This document shows positions 52,349 to 61,397 of a stretch of 64,000 nucleotides of DNA, in pieces. The position numbers and the translations under genes are program-made. The stretch is from Bradyrhizobium sp. 199 (GTDB lineage: Bacteria > Pseudomonadota > Alphaproteobacteria > Rhizobiales > Xanthobacteraceae): the NCBI RefSeq assembly GCF_023073355.1, contig NZ_JADPJI010000008.1:620001-684000 (forward strand), in the 5' to 3' direction. Below the pieces are notes generated by a model. It saw only the letters and a list, made by a program, of their open reading frames with translations, was not told the DNA's origin and searched no databases. Numbering within the stretch: the first letter of the stretch is position 1; the number at the start of each line of letters is the position of its first letter.

Positions 52349-52837
52349 TCACGCGGCCGACTTGCCCTCGAACGCACGCCGCAGCACGTCAACGTCCAGC
52401 TTGACCATCTTCATCATGGCCTGCATGGCACGCGCGGCGGCAGCCTTGTCGGGGCTCGAGAGGAATTCGAACATCACTTTCGGCACCACCTGCCAGGCTA
52501 CGCCCCAGCGATCCCTGAGCCAGCCGCATTTCTCTTCTTTGCCGCCATGGGCCAGAAACGCATTCCAGACGTGATCGACCTGGGGCTGGTCGTCGCAGTG
52601 AATCATCAGCGAGATGGCGTGGGTGTATTCCATCTTCATCCCGCCGTTGAGCGCGACCAGCGGCTGGCCGGCCACCGTGAACTCGACGACGAGCACGGAG
52701 CCCTCCTTTCCGGATGGGTTCTCCGAAACATTATGCTGGACGTGCGTGATCGCCGAATCCGGAACGAGCGAGACGTAGAATTTCGCGGCTTCCTCGGCAT
52801 CGCCGTTGAACCACATGCAGGGCACGAGCTTGGACAT
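52349..52837 (-). CDS. VOC family protein (PhnB/3-demethylubiquinone methyltransferase-like)
   Basis: The 162-residue protein matches the PhnB-like branch of the vicinal oxygen chelate superfamily: MSKLVPCMWFNGDAEEAAKF at the start, FTVAGQPLVALNGG in the middle and CGWLRDRWGVAWQVVP near the end. It is probably a small metal or substrate binder. GAGGAG precedes the ATG. It follows a second VOC gene by 38 bp on the same strand. Confidence 0.88.
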   Translation of the reverse strand: MSKLVPCMWFNGDAEEAAKFYVSLVPDSAITHVQHNVSENPSGKEGSVLVVEFTVAGQPLVALNGGMKMEYTHAISLMIHCDDQPQVDHVWNAFLAHGGKEEKCGWLRDRWGVAWQVVPKVMFEFLSSPDKAAAARAMQAMMKMVKLDVDVLRRAFEGKSAA

Positions 52838-52875
52838 CGGATGCTCCTCTTCAGTTAGCGTTCGGCGGATGGCGG

Positions 52876-53304
52876 TCAGGCAGTCGCCATGGCGGGCTGC
52901 GGAGGGGCTGCCGCCAGATCCATCCAGTTCACACCCCACATGTGACCATCGAGATCCTCGAAGCTGCGGCCGTACATGAAGCTGTATTCGTCCTTCGGAC
53001 TGGGATCAGCCACGCCGCCGGCAGCCGCGGCCTTGCCGATGATATCGTCGACCTCGCTGCGGCTGTCCGCGGACAGGCAGAACAGGACCTGATTCGAGGT
53101 CTTGGCATCCGCGATCGGCTTCGGCGTGAACTGACGGAATTTGTCGTGGGTCAGCAGCATGGCGAAAATGGTCTCGGAAAAGACCATGCAGCTCGCCGTG
53201 TCATCGCAGAATTGCGGGTTCTTGACCGCGCCGATCGCCTCGTAAAAGGCGGTCGCGCGCTTGAGGTCGGTCACCGGCAGGTTGACGAAGATCATCTTGG
53301 GCAT
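52876..53304 (-). CDS. VOC family protein (glyoxalase/bleomycin-resistance type)
   Basis: The 142-residue protein has the VOC betaalphabetabetabeta pattern: MIFVNLPVTDLKRATAFYEA, CMVFSETIFAMLLTH and RSFEDLDGHMWGVNWMD, with the C-terminal glutamate/histidine region of metal-binding members (DLDGHMW). GGAGCCTCCG lies before the ATG. With the next gene it forms a pair of distantly related VOC proteins that could act as a heterodimer or on related substrates. Confidence 0.88.
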   Translation of the reverse strand: MPKMIFVNLPVTDLKRATAFYEAIGAVKNPQFCDDTASCMVFSETIFAMLLTHDKFRQFTPKPIADAKTSNQVLFCLSADSRSEVDDIIGKAAAAGGVADPSPKDEYSFMYGRSFEDLDGHMWGVNWMDLAAAPPQPAMATA

Positions 53305-53432
53305 CGGAGGCTCCTTGGGCGGGTCTGCCCAAGGACGGACGACCAAGCTGCCATCCGACACGGCTTTTCGATTATTTTTCGGACCCCGCCTGCGAGGTTC
53401 TGCCGCACCGAGCCCGGCGCGTTGAGGCAGCC

Positions 53433-53939
53433 TCACTTCTTCTCGTTCGGATCGCGGTGCACCGGGTCGATCCACAGCACCGTTTCGGGCTTCTCGACCG
53501 GCTCGATGTCGAGGTTGATCGCCACCGCCTCGCCGTCGCTGCGCACCAGCACGCATTCCAGCACCTCGTCGGGACTGGCGTTGATCTCCTGGTGAGGCAC
53601 GTAAGGCGGGACGAAAATGAAATCGCCGGGGCCTGCCTCCGCGGTGAATTGCAGGCTCTCGCCCCAGCGCATCCGCGCCTTGCCCTTCACCACATAGATC
53701 ACGCTTTCGAGATGGCCGTGATGATGCGCGCCGGTCTTAGCATCCGGCTTGATGCTGACGGTGCCGGCCCACAATTTCTGCGCGCCGACGCGCGCGAAAT
53801 TGATCGCGGCGGCGCGGTCCATGCCCGCCGTCGACGGAACATTGGTATCGAGCTGATTGCCGGGGATGACGCGCACGCCATCATGTTTCCAGCGCTCGTC
53901 ATCATCGTGATCATGGTGCGTGTGATCATGGCCGTTCAT
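53433..53939 (-). CDS. Cupin-domain protein with His-rich N-terminus
   Basis: The 168-residue protein has an N-terminal histidine/aspartate stretch (MNGHDHTHHDHDDDERWKHD) and a single cupin domain with GAHHHGHLESVIYVVKGKA (cupin motif 1, metal-binding histidines) and GDFIFVPPYVPHQEINAS (motif 2). It likely binds a divalent metal. The histidine tail may store or bind nickel, zinc or cobalt. No partner is evident. Confidence 0.87.
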   Translation of the reverse strand: MNGHDHTHHDHDDDERWKHDGVRVIPGNQLDTNVPSTAGMDRAAAINFARVGAQKLWAGTVSIKPDAKTGAHHHGHLESVIYVVKGKARMRWGESLQFTAEAGPGDFIFVPPYVPHQEINASPDEVLECVLVRSDGEAVAINLDIEPVEKPETVLWIDPVHRDPNEKK

Positions 53940-54067
53940 TGGATTTACTTTCTGCTAGTTCCGCGCGCAACAAACTAACCAAAGCGGCCCTATCAGGCCA
54001 TACCCAAAATCGGAACCCCCACAGAAGTCGGGCGTTGTCCTTGCGAGCAAACCGGATGGAGAATTTC

Positions 54068-54286
54068 ATGAGCAGCACCACCGATAAAATCAAGGGCGCC
54101 ACCAACGAGGCAATGGGCAAGGCCAAGCAGGGCATCGGCGAAGCCACCGGGTCCGACCGCATGAAGGGCGAAGGCGCAGTCCAGGAAGTGAAGGGCAAGG
54201 GCCAGCAGGCCATGGGCGACGCCAAGGACGCCGCGAAGGATGCGATGGATCGCGCAGCCGCAGCGACAAAGCGCGCAACGGAATAA
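54068..54286 (+). CDS. CsbD-family stress protein
   Basis: The 72-residue hydrophilic protein matches CsbD: TDKIKGATNEAMGKAKQGIG then GEGAVQEVKGKGQQAMGDAK. These proteins are induced by general or envelope stress in many bacteria and have no known enzymatic role. A strong terminator follows. GGAG lies 9 bp before the ATG. Confidence 0.92.
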   Translation: MSSTTDKIKGATNEAMGKAKQGIGEATGSDRMKGEGAVQEVKGKGQQAMGDAKDAAKDAMDRAAAATKRATE

Positions 54287-54309
54287 CGCAAGCGAGTTTG
54301 CGAACGAAG

Positions 54310-54335
54310 AGACCGGCCGAAAGGCCGGTCTTTTT
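54310..54335 (+). terminator. Rho-independent terminator after the CsbD gene
   Basis: A 9-bp perfect stem AGACCGGCC / GGCCGGTCT with a GAAA tetraloop is followed by TTTTCT. Confidence 0.93.
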
Positions 54336-54356
54336 CTATGCGCTTTCGAAGGCACC

Positions 54357-54459
54357 ATCATTCCGGGGCGGTGCGAGAGCACCGAACCCGGAATCTCGAG
54401 ATTCCCGGGTGCGCAATTGCCCACCTGAGGTCTGGTCCTTCGGACCATCCCGGAATGAC
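54357..54459. repeat. Intergenic palindromic repeat, family C (copy 5)
   Basis: TCATTCCGGGG at the left and CCCGGAATGACG at the right are inverted. The centre carries CCCGGAATCTCGAGATTCCC, close to the palindrome at 38.3 and 42.4 kb. It lies between convergent genes. Confidence 0.82.
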
Positions 54460-54468
54460 GCTGCGCCG

Positions 54469-54933
54469 TCACTTCACCGCGAGCAATTCCACGTCGAACA
54501 TCAGCGTTGCATTCGGCGGGATCACGCCGCCGGCACCGCGGGCGCCGTAGCCGAGCTGCGGCGGAATGATCAACGTCCGCTTGCCGGCAACCTTCATGGA
54601 GGCGACGCCCTCGTCCCAGCCGGCGATGACGCGGCCCTTGCCGATGGGGAATTCGAACGGCTCCTTGCGATCGACGGAGCTATCGAATTTCTTGCCCTTC
54701 TGGCCGTTTTCATAGAGCCAGCCGGTATAGTGCATCACGCAGGTCTGACCGGCCTGCGGCGAGGCACCGGTGCCGACCGTGGAGTCGATGATCTGCAAGC
54801 CTGAAGCTGTGGTCATGGTCTTTCCTGCGGTCTGGGCCGAGGCCGTGGTGGAAACGAAATGCGACACGCTGCTGATCATGGTGATCGCAAGTGCCGACAT
54901 GATGGCGAGGAGCACGCGCTGGAGACGCTGCAT
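54469..54933 (-). CDS. FKBP-type peptidyl-prolyl isomerase, exported
   Basis: The 154-residue protein has a signal peptide (ending TASAQT near residue 34) and one FKBP domain (about 45-153) with YTGWLYENGQKGKKFDSS, PFEFPIGKGRVIAGWDEGV and IPPQLGYGARGAGGVIPPNATL. All of the hydrophobic pocket residues (Y, F, D, F, V, I, W, Y, F) seem to be present. It assists folding of periplasmic proteins. Confidence 0.93.
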   Translation of the reverse strand: MQRLQRVLLAIMSALAITMISSVSHFVSTTASAQTAGKTMTTASGLQIIDSTVGTGASPQAGQTCVMHYTGWLYENGQKGKKFDSSVDRKEPFEFPIGKGRVIAGWDEGVASMKVAGKRTLIIPPQLGYGARGAGGVIPPNATLMFDVELLAVK

Positions 54934-55004
54934 AACAGACCTTCCGTTTGAGGCGGAAGGTGTCTAGCGCAACGCCGACGCGGTTTCCACCCCTCAGTCG
55001 AAGA

Positions 55005-56591
55005 TCAATATCCCAGCGCGCAGCCGTCCTTGCGCGGATCGGAACCGCCGGTCAGCGTGCCCTTGTCCCAATCGATCCAGATCGCCTGGGCGCCGCCGAG
55101 CGGGCCGACCACGCTGGTGGTCTTGTGCCCGAGCTTCTTCAGGCCTTCGACGATGTCAGCCGGGACGCTGTCCTCGAGCTGATACTGGCCCTCGTAGTGC
55201 AGGCCGCGTGGCATATCGATCGCCTCCTGCACGTCGCAGCCATAGTCGAGAATGTTGGTCACCACATGGGTCTGACCAACCGGCTGGTACTGCCCGCCCA
55301 TCACCGCGAACGGCATCACGGAGCGGCCGGCCTTTGTGAGCAAGCTCGGCATGATCGTGTGCAGCGGGCGCTTGCCGCCGGCGATGCAGTTGGGGTGGCC
55401 GGGCTGGATGCGGAAGCCGCCGGCGCGGTTCTGCAATAAGACGCCGGTCTTGTTCGAGACGATCGCCGAGCCGAACGAATGCGCGATCGAGTTGATGAAC
55501 GAGCAGACGTTGCGGTCCTTGTCCACGACGGTGATGTAGATGGTCGAGGGATTCATCGGCGGCGCAACGTTCGGCAGGTCGAGCATGCCGTCCATGCGGA
55601 TGTTGGCGATGTGCTCGTCGCAGAACTCCTTGGCGAGGATCCTGGCGACCTCGACCTGCATATGGTCAGGATCGGCGACATGCAGCTCGCGATGCATGTA
55701 GGCGATGCGCGCGGCTTCCGCTTCGAGATGGAAACGCTCGATGCTGAGCGGCGCGTATTGCGTCAGGTCGAACCGCGACAGGATGTTCAGCATCAGCAGC
55801 ATGGTGAGGCCGGGTCCGTTCGGCGGGCACTGCCAGACGTCGTAGCCCTTGTACAAGGTGCCGATCGGCGAGGTCACTTCGGTGGTATGCGCAGCGAAAT
55901 CGTCGAGCGTGTGCAGCCCGCCAATTCCCCTGAGGGTCTCGACCATGTCTTCCGCGACCTCGCCCTTGTAGAAGGCATCGCGGCCGTCCTTGGCGATCGC
56001 GCGCAGCGTCTTGCCGAGCTCGGCCTGTCGGATGACGTCGCCGGCCACCGGCGGCTCGCCGCCCGGCAACAAGTAACGCACGGTGTTGGTGCCACCCTTC
56101 AGCTTCTCGAACTGGTTCTTCCAGTCGAAGGCGATGCGAGGCGCCACCACGTAACCTTCCTCCGCCGCCTTGATCGCGGGCTGGAGCAGCCGGTCGAAAC
56201 CGAACTTGCCGTGATCGCGCAAAACGGTCGCGAAGGCATCGACCACGCCGGGGATCGAAACCGCATGCGCCGAGGTCAACGGCACTGAGTTGATCTTGCG
56301 TTCGAGATACCAGTCGGCGTTTGCCGCCTTCGGCGCGCGGCCGGAGCCGTTATAGGCGATGATCTTGCCCTCACCCCGCGGCTGGATCAGCGCAAAGCAG
56401 TCGCCGCCAATACCGGTCGACTGCGGCTCGATCACGCCGAGCAGGGCCGAGCCAGCAACCGCGGCATCCACCGCCGTGCCGCCCTCACGCAGCACCTCGA
56501 TCGCCACGAGCGAAGCCTGCGGGTGCGAGGTCGCCACCATCGCGTTGGTGGCGTGGACCGTAGACCTGCCGGGGAAATGAAAGTTTCTCAT
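55005..56591 (-). CDS. Gamma-glutamyltransferase family protein
   Basis: The 528-residue protein is a member of the Ntn-hydrolase GGT family, which cleaves gamma-glutamyl compounds or related amides. The large-subunit part has ATSHPQASLVAIEVLREGGTAVDAAVAG and QSTGIGGDCFALIQ. The self-cleavage Thr lies in NPSTIYITVVDKDRN (about residue 349), and GGKRPLHTIMPSLL lies downstream. It has no signal peptide, so it may be cytoplasmic. The actual substrate may differ from glutathione. Confidence 0.9.
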   Translation of the reverse strand: MRNFHFPGRSTVHATNAMVATSHPQASLVAIEVLREGGTAVDAAVAGSALLGVIEPQSTGIGGDCFALIQPRGEGKIIAYNGSGRAPKAANADWYLERKINSVPLTSAHAVSIPGVVDAFATVLRDHGKFGFDRLLQPAIKAAEEGYVVAPRIAFDWKNQFEKLKGGTNTVRYLLPGGEPPVAGDVIRQAELGKTLRAIAKDGRDAFYKGEVAEDMVETLRGIGGLHTLDDFAAHTTEVTSPIGTLYKGYDVWQCPPNGPGLTMLLMLNILSRFDLTQYAPLSIERFHLEAEAARIAYMHRELHVADPDHMQVEVARILAKEFCDEHIANIRMDGMLDLPNVAPPMNPSTIYITVVDKDRNVCSFINSIAHSFGSAIVSNKTGVLLQNRAGGFRIQPGHPNCIAGGKRPLHTIMPSLLTKAGRSVMPFAVMGGQYQPVGQTHVVTNILDYGCDVQEAIDMPRGLHYEGQYQLEDSVPADIVEGLKKLGHKTTSVVGPLGGAQAIWIDWDKGTLTGGSDPRKDGCALGY

Positions 56592-56790
56592 CGAATTTCT
56601 TGCTCTCTTGGCGGTGGATGCGCGCGCCGCGCCGTCTTAGGAAAAACCGGGTCTACATGACACATTCCGGCTGGCCGGGGCAATCCTGGCATACCAGGGA
56701 AATGGCTGCCATCCGCTGGACGTATAGGCTTTTGGAGGCCAGCGACTATGCGGGTTTTCCGAGCGGCGATCGCCTGCTAAACGAGCCGCC

Positions 56791-57573
56791 ATGTCTGATC
56801 CGAATTCGCTCACCAAGGTCGCCGCCTTCTATCAATTCGCCGCCCTCCCGGATTGCCGCGAGCTGCGCGAGCCGCTGCGTGCGTTCTGCGCCGGCCTGAA
56901 GCTGAAAGGCAGCGTGCTGCTGGCGCAGGAGGGCATCAACGGCACCCTCGCCGGTGCGCCGGAGGCGATCGATGCCCTCGCTCATGAGCTGGCGCACGGC
57001 GATATTTTCGGCGGCAGGCTCGACCATCTCGAATTGAAATTCTCGGCCGCCGGAGCGATGCCGTTCGGGCGGCTCAAGGTGCGCCTGAAGAAGGAGATCG
57101 TCACGCTCGGCGATGAGGCTGCCGATCCGACCCGCCAGGTCGGCAACTACGTCGATGCGAGCCAATGGAACGCGCTGATCTCTGCACCCGACACGCTGCT
57201 GCTCGACACCCGCAACGCCTTCGAGGTCGCGATGGGCACGTTCGAGGGCGCCGTCGATCCCGGCATCAGGAGCTTTGGCCAATTCAAGGATTTTGCCGCA
57301 GTTGCGCTGGATCCAGCAAAGCATCGCAGGATCGCGATGTTCTGCACCGGTGGCATCCGCTGCGAGAAGGCGAGCGCGCATCTGCTCGCGCGCGGCTTTG
57401 CCGAGGTCTATCACCTCAAGGGCGGCATCCTCAAATATCTGGAAGAGGTGCCAGAGGCGCAGAGCCGCTGGCGCGGCGAATGCTTCGTGTTCGACGAGCG
57501 CGTCGCGCTTGGCCACGGTTTGCGCGAGCGGAGCTTGCTCGAACAAGATATGGAGCAAGGCCGTGACGAATGA
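56791..57573 (+). CDS. trhO: tRNA uridine(34) hydroxylase (rhodanese-like)
   Basis: TrhO makes 5-hydroxyuridine at tRNA position 34 using oxygen. The 260-residue protein has an N-terminal acylphosphatase-like domain with EGINGTLAG (about 48-56) and a rhodanese domain with LLDTRNAFEVAMGTFEGAVDP and the active-site cysteine in MFCTGGIRCEKASAHLLARG (about 182-201). It is shorter at the C-terminus than E. coli YceA (350). slyX overlaps its last codons. Confidence 0.92.
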   Translation: MSDPNSLTKVAAFYQFAALPDCRELREPLRAFCAGLKLKGSVLLAQEGINGTLAGAPEAIDALAHELAHGDIFGGRLDHLELKFSAAGAMPFGRLKVRLKKEIVTLGDEAADPTRQVGNYVDASQWNALISAPDTLLLDTRNAFEVAMGTFEGAVDPGIRSFGQFKDFAAVALDPAKHRRIAMFCTGGIRCEKASAHLLARGFAEVYHLKGGILKYLEEVPEAQSRWRGECFVFDERVALGHGLRERSLLEQDMEQGRDE

Positions 57574-57781
57574 GATCAAAAGTCTGGGCGAGCGCATCGA
57601 CACGCTGGAAACGCGGCTCGCCTACCAGGACGACACGATCGAGACGCTGAACCAGACCATCACTGCGCAGTGGAAGCAGATCGATCTGCTGACGCGGAAG
57701 ATCGCAGAGCTCGGCGAGCGGCTGCAGGAGGCCGAGGCGAATGCGCCCGGAGCTGCCAACGAGCCTCCGCCGCACTATTGA
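57563..57781 (+). CDS. slyX: SlyX family protein
   Basis: The 72-residue protein is one coiled coil (IKSLGERIDTLETRLAYQDD then TIETLNQTITAQWKQIDLLT) and ends PPPHY, the family signature. It starts at GTG, which lies inside the last codons of trhO (11-bp overlap); GGAG lies 8 bp before it. Its function is unknown. Confidence 0.92.
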   Translation: MTNEIKSLGERIDTLETRLAYQDDTIETLNQTITAQWKQIDLLTRKIAELGERLQEAEANAPGAANEPPPHY

Positions 57782-57788
57782 GCCAGTC

Positions 57789-59693
57789 TTACTGGCCGGA
57801 TGCCTTGGGCAGCAGGTCCACGAGCTCGCCGGACATCATCAGGCGGTTGCGGCCTGCGTCCTTGGCGGCGTAGAGCGCCCGGTCGGCAGCTTCAACCAGC
57901 GAGGTCACCCCGGCCGTGCGCTCCAGCGCCGGCCGGCAGGTCGCACCGCCGACCGAGGCGGTGACGCATCCAGACGTCGGGCTGCCGGCATGAACGAGGC
58001 CGGCCCCGTGAATGGCAGCGCGGATCCGTTCCCCGACCCGGGCGCAGCCGGCGGCATCGGTGTTCGGCAGCAGCATGGCGAATTCCTCGCCGCCATAGCG
58101 CGCCGCCAGATCGTCGGCGCGTTGCGTCTCGGCCGCGACGATCTTTGCGACCAGGCGCAGGCAGGCATCGCCGGCGGGATGGCCGTATTCGTCGTTATAG
58201 GCCTTGAATTGATCCACATCGATCATCAGCAAAGCGAGGCTGGAGCGGTCGCGATAGGCGCGCGCCCATTCCTCCTTCAGCCGCTCGTCGAAGCGGCGGC
58301 GATTGGCAAGGCCCGTGAGGCCGTCCTCGATCGCAAGCGTCTCGAGCCTGGTTTCCAGCTTCTTGTGCTCGGTGATGTCGCGGGAGATCGCGACCACGCC
58401 GTCGACGCTGCCATTGTCCTTGCGCGTCACCCGCATGGTCGATTCAAGCCAGACCTCGCCGTTCTGCCGGTGCGCGTTGCGGTAGGTGAGGCGCGCCTCC
58501 TCCCTCTCGCCGCGTTTCATGGCGTCGACGACCGCCTGGACCTCCGGCAGATCCTCCGGATTGATGCCTGCCAGCGCCGGCGTGCCGAGCAATTGAGGGG
58601 CGCGCCAGCCGACGACGCGCGCGGACGAGGGCGAGACATAGCGCAGCCGCTCGTCGAGCCCGATGCGGGTCACCATGTCGCTGGAGCCTTCCGAGAGCAG
58701 GCGGAAATGCGCCTCCTTCTCAACCAGGGCCGCAGCCATGCGCTGGCCCCGCTGCAACTGCCGCACCAGCACGGCACCGATGACCGCAATCAGCATCACC
58801 AGCGCGATGACGTAGAGCATGCGGGAGATTGCGGCGGCGCGCCAGGGGGCGAGCAGTTCGGCCTTGTCGACGGTGGCGAGCAGGACAAGCGGATAGCGGC
58901 CGCTGCGCTTGAAGAAGCTAACGCGCTCGGCGCCGTCCAGCGGCGACTTGAAATGATAAGCGCCGCTCGACTTTTGCAGGCCGGCGTCGCGGAATAGGGG
59001 GGTGTCGGCGACGCTGCGGCCGACGAACTTGTCGTTGCTGGGGTTGCGCGCGATCATCAGGCCGTCGCCATGGGTGAGCGACACAGAGCTGTTGCGGCCG
59101 ATCTCGAACTGCTCGTAGAAATGCGAAAGATATTTCGAGCTGATCGTGGCGAGCACCACGCCACCGAAACTGCCATCCGGCTTGTTGAAGCGGCGCGACA
59201 GGGTGACGACCCATTCGCCATCGAGCAAGCTCTTCACGGGGCGGCCGACATGGGCCTCGCGCTTGGGGGAAAGCTGGTGATAGCGGAAGAAGGCATCGTC
59301 AGTGAGGGTCGAGGCGATCGTGCCGGGCGAGGTCAGCCAGTTGCCCTGGTCGTCAATGATGGCAAGGCTGTGAATGCGCTCGATCGCCTTCTTGCGCGCA
59401 TCCAGCAGGGTGCGCAGCTTTGCGATCGTGGCAGGCCCGGCGCCGTCCATCTCCAGCCGGCTGACGACGCCGACGACGCCGGAATCCAGGAGATCGAGGC
59501 TGTCCTCGGCATGCTGGGTGAGCGAACGGGCGACGTTCGCCATCTCGGTCTCGGCACCCCTGAGCACCGCATCGCGCGCGGCCCATTCGCGCCAGCCGCT
59601 GACGCCAAGGATGGTCGCGCAGGTCAGCGCGACGAATGCCGCCGCGCGTAGCGGCAGGCGGCTCCATCCAGCTCGTTGGGTAGCAGCATTCAT
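57789..59693 (-). CDS. Membrane diguanylate cyclase with Cache and PAS domains
   Basis: The protein makes cyclic di-GMP from two GTP. The 634 residues comprise an N-terminal helix (about 16-35), a periplasmic double Cache-type sensor (about 45-300), a second helix (about 310-330), a PAS domain (about 345-465) and a GGDEF domain (about 475-625). The active-site motif is GGEEF, and an inhibitory site RADD lies five residues before it, so both the activity and product feedback should be intact. No EAL domain is present. I chose the ATG at 59693 over one 37 codons upstream because the shorter start places the first helix near the N-terminus. Confidence 0.92.
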   Translation of the reverse strand: MNAATQRAGWSRLPLRAAAFVALTCATILGVSGWREWAARDAVLRGAETEMANVARSLTQHAEDSLDLLDSGVVGVVSRLEMDGAGPATIAKLRTLLDARKKAIERIHSLAIIDDQGNWLTSPGTIASTLTDDAFFRYHQLSPKREAHVGRPVKSLLDGEWVVTLSRRFNKPDGSFGGVVLATISSKYLSHFYEQFEIGRNSSVSLTHGDGLMIARNPSNDKFVGRSVADTPLFRDAGLQKSSGAYHFKSPLDGAERVSFFKRSGRYPLVLLATVDKAELLAPWRAAAISRMLYVIALVMLIAVIGAVLVRQLQRGQRMAAALVEKEAHFRLLSEGSSDMVTRIGLDERLRYVSPSSARVVGWRAPQLLGTPALAGINPEDLPEVQAVVDAMKRGEREEARLTYRNAHRQNGEVWLESTMRVTRKDNGSVDGVVAISRDITEHKKLETRLETLAIEDGLTGLANRRRFDERLKEEWARAYRDRSSLALLMIDVDQFKAYNDEYGHPAGDACLRLVAKIVAAETQRADDLAARYGGEEFAMLLPNTDAAGCARVGERIRAAIHGAGLVHAGSPTSGCVTASVGGATCRPALERTAGVTSLVEAADRALYAAKDAGRNRLMMSGELVDLLPKASGQ

Positions 59694-59864
59694 GCAGCAA
59701 GGTTCTCCGACGTTCGGAACCTCTGCCGCTTCTGTTATTGAACCCTGAAAGTACCACCGGAATCGGCCGCGATGTGCCGGTATTCCGTAGTCGTACGGAC
59801 GCAAGGATCAGCGCATCGCTAACAGGATATTAGCAAGCCGATCGGAATCCGGCGTCGCCCTCCG

Positions 59865-60080
59865 CTAGCTGAAGATGGCCTTAACCTTGGCCCAGAGCGA
59901 GGGATTGTCGGCATCCGCATCGGCCTTCGAGGGCGTCGGCTGGGTGGCGCTCACGGGATCGGACGCTGGGAACGTGTCTTTCAGCCCGGCGTCGAGCTTA
60001 GACTGGCGGTCGGCAGCGAGCGCTTCGTGCAGATCGTCGGCGTGCTTGTCATGCGGCGCGGGATTGAATGTCTCAGCCAT
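59865..60080 (-). CDS. Small hydrophilic hypothetical protein
   Basis: The 71-residue protein is rich in D, A and P with the segment DTFPASDPVSATQPTPSKADAD, and ends in a short helix (LWAKVKAIF). The TFPASDPVS motif recurs in many small rhizobial proteins of unknown function. GGAGG lies 5 bp before the ATG at 60080; longer starts are not supported. Confidence 0.75.
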   Translation of the reverse strand: MAETFNPAPHDKHADDLHEALAADRQSKLDAGLKDTFPASDPVSATQPTPSKADADADNPSLWAKVKAIFS

Positions 60081-60187
60081 GATGTCCTCCATCGGCTGGT
60101 CAACGCGGCCCTGTTGCGCTTGGTTCCCCTGTTCCGCTGCGGGCCGAGGCGGTGTATCAGGTGCCATAACCCTGTTCAGGACTATTT

Positions 60188-61222
60188 GTGCCCCAATCTG
60201 CAAAAAAGCCGTTCATCGACGTGCTCTCCGGCCAGCGCCAGAGCATCCCGCCCATGTGGATGATGCGGCAGGCAGGCCGCTATTTGCCGGAATATCGCGA
60301 GGTGCGCGCCAAGGCCGGTGGCTTCCTCGATCTCTGCTTCAACCCCGAGCTTGCGGCGGAGGTGACGCTGCAACCGATCCGCCGGTTCGGCTTCGATGCT
60401 GCGATCATCTTCTCGGATATTCTGGTGATCCCCTATGCGCTCGGCCGCTCGGTGCGGTTCGAGGTTGGCGAGGGTCCGCGGCTGGATCCCTTGGATGATC
60501 CCGCAAAGGTCGCGACGCTGGCACCGCGCGCCGAGCTCGGCAAACTCGCGCCGGTGTTCGAGGCGCTCAAGCTCGTGCGCCGCGCGCTGGATCCGAAGAT
60601 CGCGTTGATCGGCTTCTGCGGTGCGCCGTGGACGGTCGCGACCTACATGGTCGCCGGCCAGGGCACGCCCGACCAGGGGCCGGCACGGATGATGGCCTAC
60701 CGGCATCCGGAGGCGTTCGCGAAAATCATCGACGTCCTGGTCGAGAGCTCGATCGAATATCTGCTGGCGCAGCTCGCCGCCGGCGCCGATGCCTTGCAGA
60801 TCTTCGACACCTGGGCCGGCGTGCTGCCGCCGGCCGAATTCGCGCGCTGGTCGGTCGAACCGACGCGGCGCATCGTGGAGGGCGTGCGGGCGAAAATGCC
60901 GGACGCGAAGATCATAGGCTTCCCGCGCGGTGCCGGCGCACAGCTGCCAGGTTATGTCGAAGCGACCGGCGTCGACGCGGTCAGCATCGACTGGACCGCG
61001 GAGCCGGCCTTCATCCGCGAGCGCGTTCAGAGCAAGGTCGCCGTGCAGGGCAATCTCGATCCGCTGGTGCTGATCACAGGCGGCGCCGCGCTCGACCGCG
61101 CGGTCGACAACGTGCTGGCCAATTTTGCGCAAGGTCGCCTGATCTTCAATCTCGGCCACGGCATCCAGCCGGAAACGCCGATTGCCCATGTCGAGCAGAT
61201 GATCAAGCGCGTGCGGGGCTAA
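60188..61222 (+). CDS. hemE: Uroporphyrinogen decarboxylase
   Basis: HemE converts uroporphyrinogen III to coproporphyrinogen III in haem synthesis. The 344-residue protein has the signature PPMWMMRQAGRYLPEYREVR (about residues 20-39), GAPWTVATYMVAG (about 145) and GFPRGAGAQLPGYVEATG (about 245). The start is GTG. It is convergent with a second haem gene (hemC-like), leaving a 175-bp gap that contains no further gene. Confidence 0.95.
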   Translation: MPQSAKKPFIDVLSGQRQSIPPMWMMRQAGRYLPEYREVRAKAGGFLDLCFNPELAAEVTLQPIRRFGFDAAIIFSDILVIPYALGRSVRFEVGEGPRLDPLDDPAKVATLAPRAELGKLAPVFEALKLVRRALDPKIALIGFCGAPWTVATYMVAGQGTPDQGPARMMAYRHPEAFAKIIDVLVESSIEYLLAQLAAGADALQIFDTWAGVLPPAEFARWSVEPTRRIVEGVRAKMPDAKIIGFPRGAGAQLPGYVEATGVDAVSIDWTAEPAFIRERVQSKVAVQGNLDPLVLITGGAALDRAVDNVLANFAQGRLIFNLGHGIQPETPIAHVEQMIKRVRG

Positions 61223-61397
61223 TCCGTCCCCCTTCCTAAGGGGCGGAAAACATAAAACGCGAAAACAACCCCATGCACAGTAGACAAGTCATTGATAAAG
61301 CTGGGCGTGCATCACGCGGCTCAGACGCACGTTTGACGCGTCGGGCAAAACAGGCGCAGAATGCCATCGTCCCAGCAATGATCGTTTCGTAAGGCAG

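Noticed and set aside
61224..61246. Hairpin after hemE as a terminator
   Set aside because: CCCCCTT/AAGGGG pairs with bulges but is followed by As, not Ts, on the plus strand.
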